From: Burkholderiales bacterium PBB6
Lineage (GTDB): Bacteria; Pseudomonadota; Gammaproteobacteria; Burkholderiales; Burkholderiaceae_C
DNA length: 64,000 nt
Assembly: GCA_002255925.1 (NCBI GenBank)
Contig: NKIH01000001.1
Span: 1,178,001 to 1,242,000, forward strand
Reading direction: 5' to 3'
In this document: positions 1-9,327 of the stretch, in pieces
How the letters are laid out: every line of letters begins with the position of its first letter
How positions within the stretch are numbered: the stretch's first letter is position 1
Program-made: the position numbers and the translations under genes
Notes under the pieces: generated by a model
What the model was told of the DNA's origin: nothing
The model's database searches: none
The model's input: only the letters and a program-made list of their open reading frames with translations

Positions 1-743
1 GCGCCGAAGCGTTCCATCAGCCACAAGGGTTCCATCGCGGCCAGCTGGCCAATGGTTTCAATGCCCAGCGTGGCCAGGCGCGCACCGGCCTTCGGGCCGA
101 TGCCGTTGATGCGCCGCACCGGCAGCGGCCAGAAGCGGCTGGTGATGTCGTCGACCATCAGCATGGTCAGGCCGTCGGGCTTGTCGAGGTCGCTCGCCAC
201 CTTGGAGAGCAGCTTGTTCGGCGTCACGCCGATCGAGCAGCTCAGGCCGGTTCGCCGCTTCACGTTGTTCTTGATGTCGCGGGCGATGGCGCGCACGCCG
301 CCGAGCGGGTCGTGGCCGACGGTGTCTTGCGCGCCGGGCACGTCGGTCAGGTCGATGTAGATCTCGTCGATGCCGCGGTCTTCGATCACCGGCGCCAGCT
401 CGGCGACCGCCGCCTTGAAGGCCCGCGAGTAGTGGCGGTACTGGTCGAAGTCGGTGGGCAGCAGCACAGCATCGGGCGCCTTGGCCGCGGCCTTCATCAG
501 GCCCATGCCTGAAAACACGCCCAGCGCCCGCGCCTCATAAGTAGAGGTGGTGATGACGCCGCGGCCGGTGTAGTCACCCAGGCGCGCATAGGTGCGGGTG
601 CCGTCGGCCTGGGTTTGTGGCTGGTGGCGCCGCCCGCCGCCGATCACCACCGCCTGGCCCCGCAGATCGGGGTAACGCAGCAGTTCGACCGACGCATAAA
701 AGGCGTCCATGTCGAGGTGGGCGATGAGGCGGCGGCGTGTCAT
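1..743 (-). CDS. dinB: DNA polymerase IV (DinB), 5' part only
   Basis: Y-family translesion DNA polymerase that copies past damaged bases in the cytoplasm. The reading frame starts at the ATG complementary to 741-743 and runs off the left edge, so about 247 N-terminal residues are visible. The product begins MTRRRLIAHLDMDAFYASVE, with metal-binding Asp11. The second catalytic pair is Asp126-Glu127 in RGIDEIYID, where E. coli has SIDEAYLD. Later come SIGVTPNKLLSKVASDLDKP and the helix-hairpin-helix text RRINGIGPKAGARLATLG, all typical of the palm and fingers of DinB. Relative to E. coli it has an extra stretch of roughly 20 residues around 40-62. It is transcribed away from the DUF5666 gene, and the two share a 238-bp intergenic region. 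Family assignment is firm; the C-terminal little-finger domain is outside the window. Confidence 0.93.
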   Translation of the reverse strand, partial: MTRRRLIAHLDMDAFYASVELLRYPDLRGQAVVIGGGRRHQPQTQADGTRTYARLGDYTGRGVITTSTYEARALGVFSGMGLMKAAAKAPDAVLLPTDFDQYRHYSRAFKAAVAELAPVIEDRGIDEIYIDLTDVPGAQDTVGHDPLGGVRAIARDIKNNVKRRTGLSCSIGVTPNKLLSKVASDLDKPDGLTMLMVDDITSRFWPLPVRRINGIGPKAGARLATLGIETIGQLAAMEPLWLMERFG

Positions 744-762
744 GGTGGCAACTACTGGATGG

Positions 763-790
763 ATTATCAGCCCGACCATCGCGAAAACAA
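763..790 (-). promoter_or_regulatory. Possible dinB promoter
   Basis: On the minus strand a GATAAT -10 element (complement of 763-768) lies 16 bp from a TTGTTT -35-like element (complement of 785-790). Initiation near 757 would give a very short dinB leader. A CTG-N10-CAG pattern (793-808) sits just upstream. It fits only the loosest LexA consensus, so SOS control is not claimed. Confidence 0.35.
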
Positions 791-815
791 ACCTGCTTTC
801 CAATGCAGTTTTCGC

Positions 816-844
816 TTGAAATGTGCGCAAAGCACATTTATAGT
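816..844 (+). promoter_or_regulatory. Sigma-70 promoter with embedded perfect palindrome
   Basis: TTGAAA (816-821), a 17-bp spacer and TATAGT (839-844) form a near-consensus promoter directed at the DUF5666 gene, about 130 bp upstream of its ATG. The spacer is almost entirely a perfect inverted repeat, AAATGTGC (819-826) and GCACATTT (832-839) around a 5-bp centre. It touches both hexamers, which is the classic position for a repressor operator. I do not recognise the regulator. Confidence 0.7.
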
Positions 845-981
845 GAGGCCACGCTGAAGGCAGCAAAGCATCTATCCAGATGCCCTTGTTGTCCTTCCTA
901 CCCGTCACTGGCACCCGGCACGGTCCAGTTCAACCACGGTCAGGCTTGCTGTCTGGCCCTTGCTTGTCTCTGGAGGTTTCC

Positions 982-2232
982 ATGTTCAATTCAACGACGC
1001 TTCGTGCCCGCACTACCCTCAACAGCCGCTTTGGCCCCAGCCTGCGCTGGGCGGGTGCCGGCTTGTGCCTGTGCGCCCTCGCGGTCCTGGTTGCCTGTGG
1101 CGGCGGTGGCGGCGGTGATGCCACCACGGCGGGCAGCAACACCGGCGGCAACGCCACGGCCAGCGCTTACACGGCAGGTGCCATCTCCGGCTTCGGCTCG
1201 ATCATCGTGAACGGTGTGCGCTTCGACGACAGCAGCGCTGATGTGCTCGACGACGACGGCGTGCGCCATGGCCGTGACGAACTCAAGCTCGGCACGCAGG
1301 TGGAAATCGAGAGCGGCTCGCTCAACCGCACCACCCAGCGCGCCAGCGCCAGCATCATCCGCTTTGGCAGTGCACTGCTGGGCCCGGTGGAAGCCATCAA
1401 CGCCGCCAGCAACCAGCTGACGGTGCTGGGCCAGACGGTGGAAGTGGCCACCACCACGGTGTTCTCCGACGGCCTGTCGGGCGGCCTCAGCGCCATCACC
1501 ACCGGCATGGTGCTGGAGGTGCATGCCCGCCTCGACACCGCCCGCGCCGTTTATGTGGCCACCCGCATCGAAGCCGAGACCGGCGCCACCGCCTACCAGG
1601 TGCGCGGCACCGTGGCCTCGCTCGACACCACCGCCAAGACCTTCCGCATCGGCAACGCTGTCATCAACTACGCCGGCGTGGCCACCGTGCCCACCGGCCT
1701 GGCCAACGGCAGCAATGTGCGCGCCAGCCTGCAAACCACGGCCGTCAATGGCCAGTGGGTGGCCACGGCCCTCAAGTCGGCGGAGCGCAAGGTGGGCAAC
1801 CACAGCGAGTCGGAAGTGCACGGCCTGATCACCGCGTTCACCTCGGTCACCGCGTTCAGTGTCGACGGCCTGGCGGTGGATGCCACCAACGCCAGCTTCC
1901 CAGACGGCCAGACCGGCGTGGTGCTGGGTGCCCGTGTCGAAGTGGAAGGCCCGGTCGTGAACGGGGTGCTGGTGGCCACCAAGGTCAGCGTGGAAGACGA
2001 AAGCCACGACGGCCGCGGTGAGGACTACGAGTTGCACGGCGCCATCAGCGGCCTGGACACCACCGCCAAGACCTTCACCCTGCGCACGCTGAAGGTCAGC
2101 TACGCCAGCGTCACCCTGTGGCGCGGCATCACCGAAGCCCAGCTGGCCAATGGCGCCACGGTGGAAGTGAAGGGCTCGCTGTCGGCGGACCGCAGCACGC
2201 TCACCGCCTCGCGCATCAGCCGGGAAGACTGA
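982..2232 (+). CDS. DUF5666 repeat lipoprotein (copy 1)
   Basis: Predicted lipoprotein of 416 residues with unknown function. The ATG at 982 is chosen because GGAGG (972-976) stands 5 bp before it. The upstream in-frame ATG at 880 would put 34 residues before the signal peptide. The N-terminus has a hydrophobic stretch ending in lipobox L36-V37-A38-C39, then a Gly/Thr linker. The rest is a series of DUF5666-type beta-rich repeats. One begins AISGFGSIIVNGVRFD, one has the LTVLGQTVEV pattern, and two have the signature LDTTAKTF near residues 215 and 358. A paralog with the same layout lies at 3207-4448, with a DUF6502 gene between them. The repeats suggest an envelope-exposed binding or structural protein, but no enzyme motif is visible. 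Confidence 0.82.
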   Translation: MFNSTTLRARTTLNSRFGPSLRWAGAGLCLCALAVLVACGGGGGGDATTAGSNTGGNATASAYTAGAISGFGSIIVNGVRFDDSSADVLDDDGVRHGRDELKLGTQVEIESGSLNRTTQRASASIIRFGSALLGPVEAINAASNQLTVLGQTVEVATTTVFSDGLSGGLSAITTGMVLEVHARLDTARAVYVATRIEAETGATAYQVRGTVASLDTTAKTFRIGNAVINYAGVATVPTGLANGSNVRASLQTTAVNGQWVATALKSAERKVGNHSESEVHGLITAFTSVTAFSVDGLAVDATNASFPDGQTGVVLGARVEVEGPVVNGVLVATKVSVEDESHDGRGEDYELHGAISGLDTTAKTFTLRTLKVSYASVTLWRGITEAQLANGATVEVKGSLSADRSTLTASRISRED

Positions 2233-2243
2233 ACCCGGCCCAT

Positions 2244-2281
2244 GGCCCCCTGGCGTTGCCGCTCTGGCGGCGCCAGGGCCC
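2244..2281 (+). terminator. Weak hairpin after DUF5666 copy 1
   Basis: CCCTGGCG (2248-2255) can pair with CGCCAGGG (2271-2278) just after the DUF5666 stop. There is no T-run, so it could equally be an attenuator or mRNA-stabilising hairpin within the operon. Confidence 0.3.
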
Positions 2282-2323
2282 GGTCAGGTGTCACCGTTAT
2301 GATGCCCACAGGTTCAGAAGTAC

Positions 2324-3205
2324 ATGTCGCAGCCTGCCGATTCCTCCACCCCCGAGCATGCTGAACAGCAGGCCCTGATGGGTGCTGTCCAAGCGTTGAT
2401 GTTGCCCCTGGCCCGCCTCGTGGTGGCCCGGGGCGTTGCGTTTGGTGAGGTGGAAGAGGCGCTCAAGCGCGCGATGATTCAAGCCGCCCGCGAAGCAGCG
2501 CTGCAGGCCAAGCCCGATGCCTTGCCGCATCGGCTGGTCAGCCGAATCTCTACCGCCACGGGCATCAACCGTCGCGAAGTGACGCGGCTGGTGGACACCC
2601 GCTCAGACGTTCGGCCGCCCCGCCGCCCGCTGGCCGTGGAGGTGTACGCCCACTGGCTGAGCGATCCGCGCTACCGCGACCACCTCGGCCAGCCCAGCCC
2701 CTTGCCACGCCAGGGCGTGAGCTTGAGCTTCGAGTCCCTCGCCCGTGAAATCACCAGCGATGTGCACCCGCGCAGCCTGCTGGACGACATGCTGCGGCTG
2801 GGCTATGCGCGCCTGTCAGAAAGTGGCGACCAGGTCGAGGCCGTGCCTGATGCCTTCGTGGCCAGTGGCGACGTGGTGCGCTCGTACCAGATCCTCGGCT
2901 CCAACATCGGCGACCACCTGAGTGGCGCGGTGGCCAACGTGCTGGGCAATGGTCGCCAGCATTTTGACCAGGCCATCGTGGCCGACGGGCTGACCGACGC
3001 GTCGATGGACGCGGTGCGCAAGCTCATCGTGGGCCAGTGGCGCGCGGTGTTTGACCACCTGGTGCCTGCGCTCGAGCGCCTGATCAGCGCCGACCGCGAA
3101 CAACGTCCGGAGGCCGAACGACAGCGTGTGCTGATCGGCCTTTACAGTTTCAACCAGGCCCAGGAAAACGCCGCCCCCGGCGACCAGCCTGCCGACGAAA
3201 GCTGA
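2324..3205 (+). CDS. DUF6502 family protein
   Basis: Cytoplasmic protein of 293 residues with no signal peptide or membrane segment. It resembles the DUF6502 family. The N-terminal half contains QALMLPLARLVVARGVAFGE, then EEALKRAMIQAA and a helix-turn-helix-like segment STATGINRREVTRLVDTR (about residues 73-90). That segment suggests nucleic-acid binding, but this is my inference. The C-terminal half is helical and ends with a Gln/Asp-rich tail. It starts 91 bp after the first DUF5666 gene and stops one base before the ATG of the second, so the three genes look like one transcription unit. No biochemical role is known to me. A regulator of the two flanking lipoproteins is one possibility. Confidence 0.78.
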   Translation: MSQPADSSTPEHAEQQALMGAVQALMLPLARLVVARGVAFGEVEEALKRAMIQAAREAALQAKPDALPHRLVSRISTATGINRREVTRLVDTRSDVRPPRRPLAVEVYAHWLSDPRYRDHLGQPSPLPRQGVSLSFESLAREITSDVHPRSLLDDMLRLGYARLSESGDQVEAVPDAFVASGDVVRSYQILGSNIGDHLSGAVANVLGNGRQHFDQAIVADGLTDASMDAVRKLIVGQWRAVFDHLVPALERLISADREQRPEAERQRVLIGLYSFNQAQENAAPGDQPADES

Positions 3206-3206
3206 C

Positions 3207-4448
3207 ATGACCCGCATGCCCTTTTTCCGCACTTCGGCTGTTGCAGGCCGCACCCCGCTGTGGCGCTGGTTCTCGACGCTGTTGCTGGCTGCGATGTTGC
3301 ATGCCTGCGGTGGTGGCGGGGGCGGTGGTGTTGGTGGCCAGGGCACGGGCACCTTCGCCTACACCCAGGGCCCGATCTCGGGTTACGGCTCGATCATCGT
3401 CAACGGGGTGGAGTACGACGACACCGCCACCGACCTGAAAGTGACCAACGAAGACGGCGCCACCCTGACGGCTGCTGACCTGAAGCTGGGCATGACCGTG
3501 CAGATTGACAGCAAGGGCATCAACACCAGCACGCTGACGGCCGTGGCCACCGCGGTGAAGGTCACCAGCGAAGTGGTTGGCCCGGTCAGCGCCAGCGACC
3601 TGACCGCCGGCACCCTGACGGTGCTGGGCCAGACGGTGAACATCACGGCGTCCACCACCTTCGACAGCCGCATCACGGGCGGGCAGGCCGGTGTGGCGCT
3701 GAACAGCGTGGTCGAGGTGTACGCCATCCACGACCCGGTGTCGGGCACCTACGCGGCGCGCCGCATCGAGCCCAAGAGCACCGCCACGACCTATGTGGTG
3801 CGCGGTGCGCTGAGCCAGCTCGACACCACCGCACGCACCTTCCGCATCGGCGGTGCGACCTTCGTCTACAGCAGCGGCGCCTTGCCGGCTGACGTGGCGA
3901 ACGGCGCGATCCTGCGTGTGAAGGTGGCAACCACGCCGGACGCGCAAGGCCGCTGGGTGGTGGGCTCAGGCGGCCGCACCGAGCGCAAGCCGAGCGATGG
4001 CTCGGAGGTGGAGATCGAGAGCGTGGTGTCGAGCTACACCAGCAATGCCGCGATGGTGGTGGGCGGCCTGACAGTGAATGCGTCTGGCGCCGCCATCACC
4101 CCCGCTGGCAGCGTGATCGCAGCCGGCGTTCGGGTGGAGGTGGAGGGCCGCATGCAGAACGGCGTGCTGGTGGCCACCAAGCTGGAAGTCAAGGGCGGCC
4201 CGAGCGACAGCGGCGGCGACGACAACGGTGGCGGCCAGGAGTTCGAGCTCAAGGGCCGCATCACCAGTGTCGACACGACTGCCAAGACCCTGGTGTTGCG
4301 CGACGCGGTGGTGGACTGGAGCGGCAGCGTGGTCTACGTCAATGGCACGGCAGCCAACCTGCTGGCCAATGCCAAGGTCGAGATCAAGGGCACCCTGTCG
4401 GCCGACGGCAGCCGCGTGATGGCCACGCGCATCGCCTTCGACAACTGA
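3207..4448 (+). CDS. DUF5666 repeat lipoprotein (copy 2)
   Basis: Predicted lipoprotein of 413 residues, paralogous to the product of 982-2232. A hydrophobic N-terminal segment ends in lipobox L31-H32-A33-C34, followed by a poly-Gly run. The mature part repeats the same modules: GPISGYGSIIVNGVEYDD, LTVLGQTVNI, and LDTTARTFRIGG and VDTTAKTLVLRD units. The first repeat is nearly identical to copy 1 (SGxGSIIVNGV), so the two genes arose by duplication around or with the DUF6502 gene. The ATG is one base downstream of the DUF6502 stop, implying translational coupling. The unit ends at a strong hairpin terminator. Envelope location is inferred from the lipobox; function is unknown. Confidence 0.82.
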   Translation: MTRMPFFRTSAVAGRTPLWRWFSTLLLAAMLHACGGGGGGGVGGQGTGTFAYTQGPISGYGSIIVNGVEYDDTATDLKVTNEDGATLTAADLKLGMTVQIDSKGINTSTLTAVATAVKVTSEVVGPVSASDLTAGTLTVLGQTVNITASTTFDSRITGGQAGVALNSVVEVYAIHDPVSGTYAARRIEPKSTATTYVVRGALSQLDTTARTFRIGGATFVYSSGALPADVANGAILRVKVATTPDAQGRWVVGSGGRTERKPSDGSEVEIESVVSSYTSNAAMVVGGLTVNASGAAITPAGSVIAAGVRVEVEGRMQNGVLVATKLEVKGGPSDSGGDDNGGGQEFELKGRITSVDTTAKTLVLRDAVVDWSGSVVYVNGTAANLLANAKVEIKGTLSADGSRVMATRIAFDN

Positions 4449-4469
4449 GGTCATTCAGACCTGCAAACG

Positions 4470-4494
4470 CAAAGGGCCCCGATGGGGCCCTTTG
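4470..4494. terminator. Bidirectional terminator between DUF5666 copy 2 and argH
   Basis: A perfect 11-bp stem, CAAAGGGCCCC (4470-4480) with its complement (4484-4494) around a 3-base loop. A-rich and T-rich ends let it work in both directions between convergent genes. Confidence 0.85.
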
Positions 4495-4542
4495 TCATTC
4501 CGTGCTTCTGCCGGCGCGCCGTTCAGCGGCGCCTTGGAAGCA

Positions 4543-5973
<1,431 letters not shown>

Positions 5974-6078
5974 GCGCGGGGCAGACGTTGGGAGAAAGGC
6001 TGCATGGCCGCCTTGGAAGGCGGGCGAAACCCTGATTTTAGGCGGCCTGCTTGCCGCTGGCCGCTCGGGGCGGACAGA

Positions 6079-7149
6079 ATGGCTCTTGTGATGGCCTCCA
6101 AAGATCCCGGCCCGAGCAGTGTCTGGAGCGACCTGCGCGATGCGCTGACCCAGCCCGACCCCGAGACCACCGGGCCGCTGACCTTCTGCGCCAGTGGCCC
6201 GGTGGTGCGTGCGCTGCTGGGCGTGCATGTGCCGATGGCGCTGGCCCTGTGCTGGGTGGCGCCCGGCCCTGCGGTGTGGGGCCAGTGGCTGGCCGAGGGT
6301 GCCACGCTGGCGGTGCCGGCTTGCCTGGCCTGGCTGCTGTGCATGTGCGTGCTTCTGGCGCAGTGGGCGCCCATGGCCCGTGCGGCACCGATGGTGCAGG
6401 GCGCCGCGGCGGCCACCAGCGCTGCAGCCATCACCGCACTGGTGTGGTGGCCGCTGCACCGGGCGGGCCTGGCGCCGGGTGATACCGGCGCGCTGCCACC
6501 CACGCTGTGCGGCGCGGCCTGGGGCTGGGCCTTGTGGCAGGTGGAGCGCTGGCGCCAGCGGGCGCGCATGCCTGCCGCCGCCGCCGCCCGCCTGGCCGAT
6601 TTGCAAACCCGCATCCGGCCGCACTTCCTGTTCAACACGCTCAACAGCGCCATCACGCTGGTGCAGCTCGACCCTGACCGCGCCGAAGAGCTGCTGCAGA
6701 ACCTGTCGGACTTGTTCCGCGCCGGTCTCGGCCAGCTCGACCAGCCGACCACCGTGGCGGCCGAGGTGACCCTGAGCCAGCGCTATCTGGCGATCGAGCA
6801 ACTGCGTTTTGGCAGCCGCCTGGAGGTGGACTGGGACCTCGACCCCGCCGCCGCCCACGCCATTCTGCCCATCCTGGCCCTGCAGCCTTTGGTGGAAAAC
6901 GCGGTGCGGCACGGGGTGGAGCCCAGCGACAAGGGCGGTCGCATCGAGGTGCGCACCCGCCGCCGGCGCGACCGCGTGCTCATTTCCGTCACCAACTCCG
7001 TCCCCGAGGGCCCGACCCGCCATGGCCACGGCATCGGGCTTGCGAGCGTTCGCCAACGGTTACGTTTGCTGCATGATCTGGATGCCGATTTCCGCAGTGG
7101 ATTGATCGAAGATGGGCGCTGGCGCGTCAGCATCGGCGTGCCGGCTTGA
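6079..7149 (+). CDS. LytS/AlgZ-type sensor histidine kinase
   Basis: Membrane sensor kinase of 356 residues. About four hydrophobic segments occupy residues 43-155 and there is no large periplasmic sensor. Then comes the His_kinase (PF06580-like) motif [12 protein letters not shown] with phospho-acceptor His182. The ATPase domain has [15 protein letters not shown] (N-box) and [13 protein letters not shown] (G-box). The architecture matches AlgZ/FimS, partner of AlgR. The response regulator gene begins 10 bp after this stop, so the two form an operon. I start at ATG 6079; the ATG at 6091 is equally possible because neither has a clear ribosome-binding site. In Pseudomonas this pair controls alginate and type IV pili. 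The targets here are not shown by the sequence. Confidence 0.88.
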   Translation: MALVMASKDPGPSSVWSDLRDALTQPDPETTGPLTFCASGPVVRALLGVHVPMALALCWVAPGPAVWGQWLAEGATLAVPACLAWLLCMCVLLAQWAPMARAAPMVQGAAAATSAAAITALVWWPLHRAGLAPGDTGALPPTLCGAAWGWALWQVERWRQRARMPAAAAARLADLQTRIRPHFLFNTLNSAITLVQLDPDRAEELLQNLSDLFRAGLGQLDQPTTVAAEVTLSQRYLAIEQLRFGSRLEVDWDLDPAAAHAILPILALQPLVENAVRHGVEPSDKGGRIEVRTRRRRDRVLISVTNSVPEGPTRHGHGIGLASVRQRLRLLHDLDADFRSGLIEDGRWRVSIGVPA

Positions 7150-7159
7150 GGGAGACGAC

Positions 7160-7945
7160 ATGAGCGTGGACACACTGCGCCTGATGCTGGTGGATGACGA
7201 GCCGCTGGCGAACCTGCGCATGAAGCGCCTGATTGACGACGGCGCCTGGCCCGGCGCCGAGGTGGTGGCCACCGCGGGCAGCGCCACCGAAGCGCTGCAC
7301 CTGCTGAGCAGGCAGCCAGTGGACGTGGTGCTGATGGACATCCACATGCCCGGCATGGACGGCCTGGCGCTGGCCCGGCGCCTGCGCGAAGCCCCGCAGC
7401 CCAGCGCTGTCATTTTCATCACTGCCCACGCCGAACATGCCTTGCAGGCCTTCGAGCTGGACGCGGTGGATTACCTGACCAAGCCTGTGCGCCTCAGCCG
7501 CCTGCAGGACGCCCTCACGCGGGCTTCCACCCGGCTGGGCCGCCAGGTACCTGTGGCCGCCTCACCGGCCGCTGCGGCAGAACCGGCGATGCTGGTGGTG
7601 AGCGACCGCGGCCGGGTGCTGCGCATTCCGGTGGACGAGGTGGTGTACCTGCGCGCCGAGATGAAATACGTGACGCTGCGCACCACCCGCCACAGCTACG
7701 TGCTCGACGACGCGTTGTCTGACCTGGAGCAGCGCCTGGGCGAAGCAGTGGTGCGCATCCACCGCAACGCGCTGGTGGCCAAGGCGGCCGTGCGCGCGCT
7801 GGAGCGGCGCGCCATGCCGTCGGACGACGGCGACGATGGCCCGGACGCCTGGGCGGTGCGCCTGGCACCGACCGACGACTGGCTGGCCGTCTCACGCCGC
7901 CAACTGGCCGCCGTGCGCCAGGCGCTGGCGGAGGAAGGCCTTTGA
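7160..7945 (+). CDS. LytTR-family response regulator (AlgR-like)
   Basis: DNA-binding response regulator of 261 residues. The receiver domain begins LRLMLVDDEPLANLRMKRL with acidic pair Asp12-Asp13. The phospho-acceptor is Asp60 in VVLMDIHMPGMDGL, and the conserved lysine is in YLTKPVRLSRL. The C-terminal LytTR domain (about 151-255) includes IPVDEVVYLRAEMKYVTLRT and AVVRIHRNALVA. The ATG at 7160 is preceded by GAGGGAG (7148-7154). It lies directly after the AlgZ-like kinase and before an unknown gene whose TTG start overlaps this stop codon. In Pseudomonas the gene after algR is hemC. Here an extra gene and ppc are inserted. Confidence 0.93.
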   Translation: MSVDTLRLMLVDDEPLANLRMKRLIDDGAWPGAEVVATAGSATEALHLLSRQPVDVVLMDIHMPGMDGLALARRLREAPQPSAVIFITAHAEHALQAFELDAVDYLTKPVRLSRLQDALTRASTRLGRQVPVAASPAAAAEPAMLVVSDRGRVLRIPVDEVVYLRAEMKYVTLRTTRHSYVLDDALSDLEQRLGEAVVRIHRNALVAKAAVRALERRAMPSDDGDDGPDAWAVRLAPTDDWLAVSRRQLAAVRQALAEEGL

Positions 7946-9255
7946 GGCAGCGGGGCGGGCTGCGCGGGCGGTTGCTTGCGGGGCGCGCGGATTGGCGTGT
8001 CATGGCTGGGTTGGCCGTGGCGCTGGTGGTGGTCGGCTGGCTGCTGTTGCGCGACGTCGGCCCCCGCGCAAGCTCATGGGGCGGCGTGGTGTTGGCCAGA
8101 TTGGGCATCGCGCCTGAGACTTCGGTGGCCGCAGACGAGCGCGCGTCAGCCCCTCAAGCGAGCCCGAGGGTTGCAGTGCCGGCGGACGATCCCTGCGGGC
8201 CGGGAGCTGCACCCGACATGCCCGAGACCGCCTTGGTCAAGGCCAGCCGGCGTCTGCGTGACGATGTGGTGAATGCGTTGGCTGCCAGCCCGGATGTGAG
8301 TGATCAGGCCACCGCTGCGCTGCTGTCGATCACGCCGTTCATGGATGACCTGCCCACCTCGGCGTGCACTGACAACCCTGCCTGCCTGCAGAAGTGGACC
8401 GACAAGCAGATGTCACGCGAGCGCGTGAATACGGACGCGGTGGTGCAGCGTCTCGCGGCGCTCGCCGATCGTTCTCGATCGCCCTACGTGTATGAAATGG
8501 CGACGCTGGGTTGCCGGGAACTGGTCAAGGGTTCGGTGGCTGCCACGGAGGCCTGCAACAACCTCTCGCTGGAGCGCTGGGCTTCGCTGGATCCGCACAA
8601 TGCCGTGCCTTGGCTGGCGCTGGTGGAGCGGGCGCAGCAGCGTGACGACAAGGCGGCCGTGGACAACGCGCTTTACCAGGCAGCCACGGCGACGAAGAGC
8701 GGCGGCGTGGCCAGCGAGCTGATGCGACGCGTGCTGGCGCAGGTGCCGACGAACGACACCCACCGTGATTTGCAGGCCGACATGGCTGCCCGCGCTTTTG
8801 GTGTGGCCGTACTCGACATGATGGGATCGGGCCACATGACCGCCATGGGCCTGTGCCGTGACGAACACATGGCCGACAGCAACCGGCGGCAAACCTGCCA
8901 CCTCCTGGGGGCGCGGTTGCTGGCGGATTCAGACACCCTGCTGCAGAGCCGTCTGGCGCTGGCGCTGGTCAAGCGCACGGGCTTGGGCTCCAGCGAATTC
9001 ACCACCAAGGCCGACGAGCTGGATGCGCTGGATTGGGCGGTTCGGCAGCGCTCCGGGGAGCTGGAGCATCCGTCCGATGGGCAGGGCTGCCGCGCCACCG
9101 TGGCCGCGGTGCGCTACTTCGGCGAGATGGCGCAGTCGTCCGAATTGGGCGTGGCACGCCGGACGCTCGATGACCACCTGCGTCGCTCCGGGCAAACCGT
9201 GGCTGATGTGGCGCGCCAGTCTCGCCAGTCCCGCGACAAGGCAGCGGCACCATGA
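7942..9255 (+). CDS. Unknown membrane-anchored protein between algR and ppc
   Basis: Unrecognised protein of up to 437 residues. The proposed start is TTG 7942, which overlaps the AlgR-like stop and is preceded by GGAGGAAGG (7930-7938). An alternative is ATG 8002, right before the membrane segment MAGLAVALVVVGWLLL. One transmembrane helix (about residues 21-36) is followed by a Pro/Ala-rich linker. Then comes a mainly helical, TPR-like domain of about 330 residues with several cysteines (SACTDNPACLQKW, LGCREL, LCRDEH, QTCHLLG, GQGCRATV). The paired cysteines suggest disulfides in the periplasm. Location downstream of the two-component pair suggests co-transcription. No catalytic motif is seen and I do not assign a function. 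Confidence 0.6.
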   Translation: MRQRGGLRGRLLAGRADWRVMAGLAVALVVVGWLLLRDVGPRASSWGGVVLARLGIAPETSVAADERASAPQASPRVAVPADDPCGPGAAPDMPETALVKASRRLRDDVVNALAASPDVSDQATAALLSITPFMDDLPTSACTDNPACLQKWTDKQMSRERVNTDAVVQRLAALADRSRSPYVYEMATLGCRELVKGSVAATEACNNLSLERWASLDPHNAVPWLALVERAQQRDDKAAVDNALYQAATATKSGGVASELMRRVLAQVPTNDTHRDLQADMAARAFGVAVLDMMGSGHMTAMGLCRDEHMADSNRRQTCHLLGARLLADSDTLLQSRLALALVKRTGLGSSEFTTKADELDALDWAVRQRSGELEHPSDGQGCRATVAAVRYFGEMAQSSELGVARRTLDDHLRRSGQTVADVARQSRQSRDKAAAP

Positions 9256-9294
9256 ACACAGGGCCGGCACCCCGCAAGGTGTCGGCCCTGTGTT
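9255..9294. terminator. Bidirectional terminator between unknown gene and ppc
   Basis: A 17-bp stem, AACACAGGGCCGGCACC (9255-9271) with 9278-9294, contains one G-T wobble and a 6-base loop. It starts at the last base of the stop codon of the plus-strand gene and lies 33 bp from the ppc stop. Confidence 0.8.
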
Positions 9295-9327
9295 TGCCGC
9301 TGCTGCAGAAGCAGCGCGCCCGAAGCC

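Noticed and set aside
793-808. CTG-N10-CAG as a LexA box for dinB
   Set aside because: The interior lacks the CTGT..ACAG alternating A/T pattern. Such a loose pattern is expected several times per window by chance.
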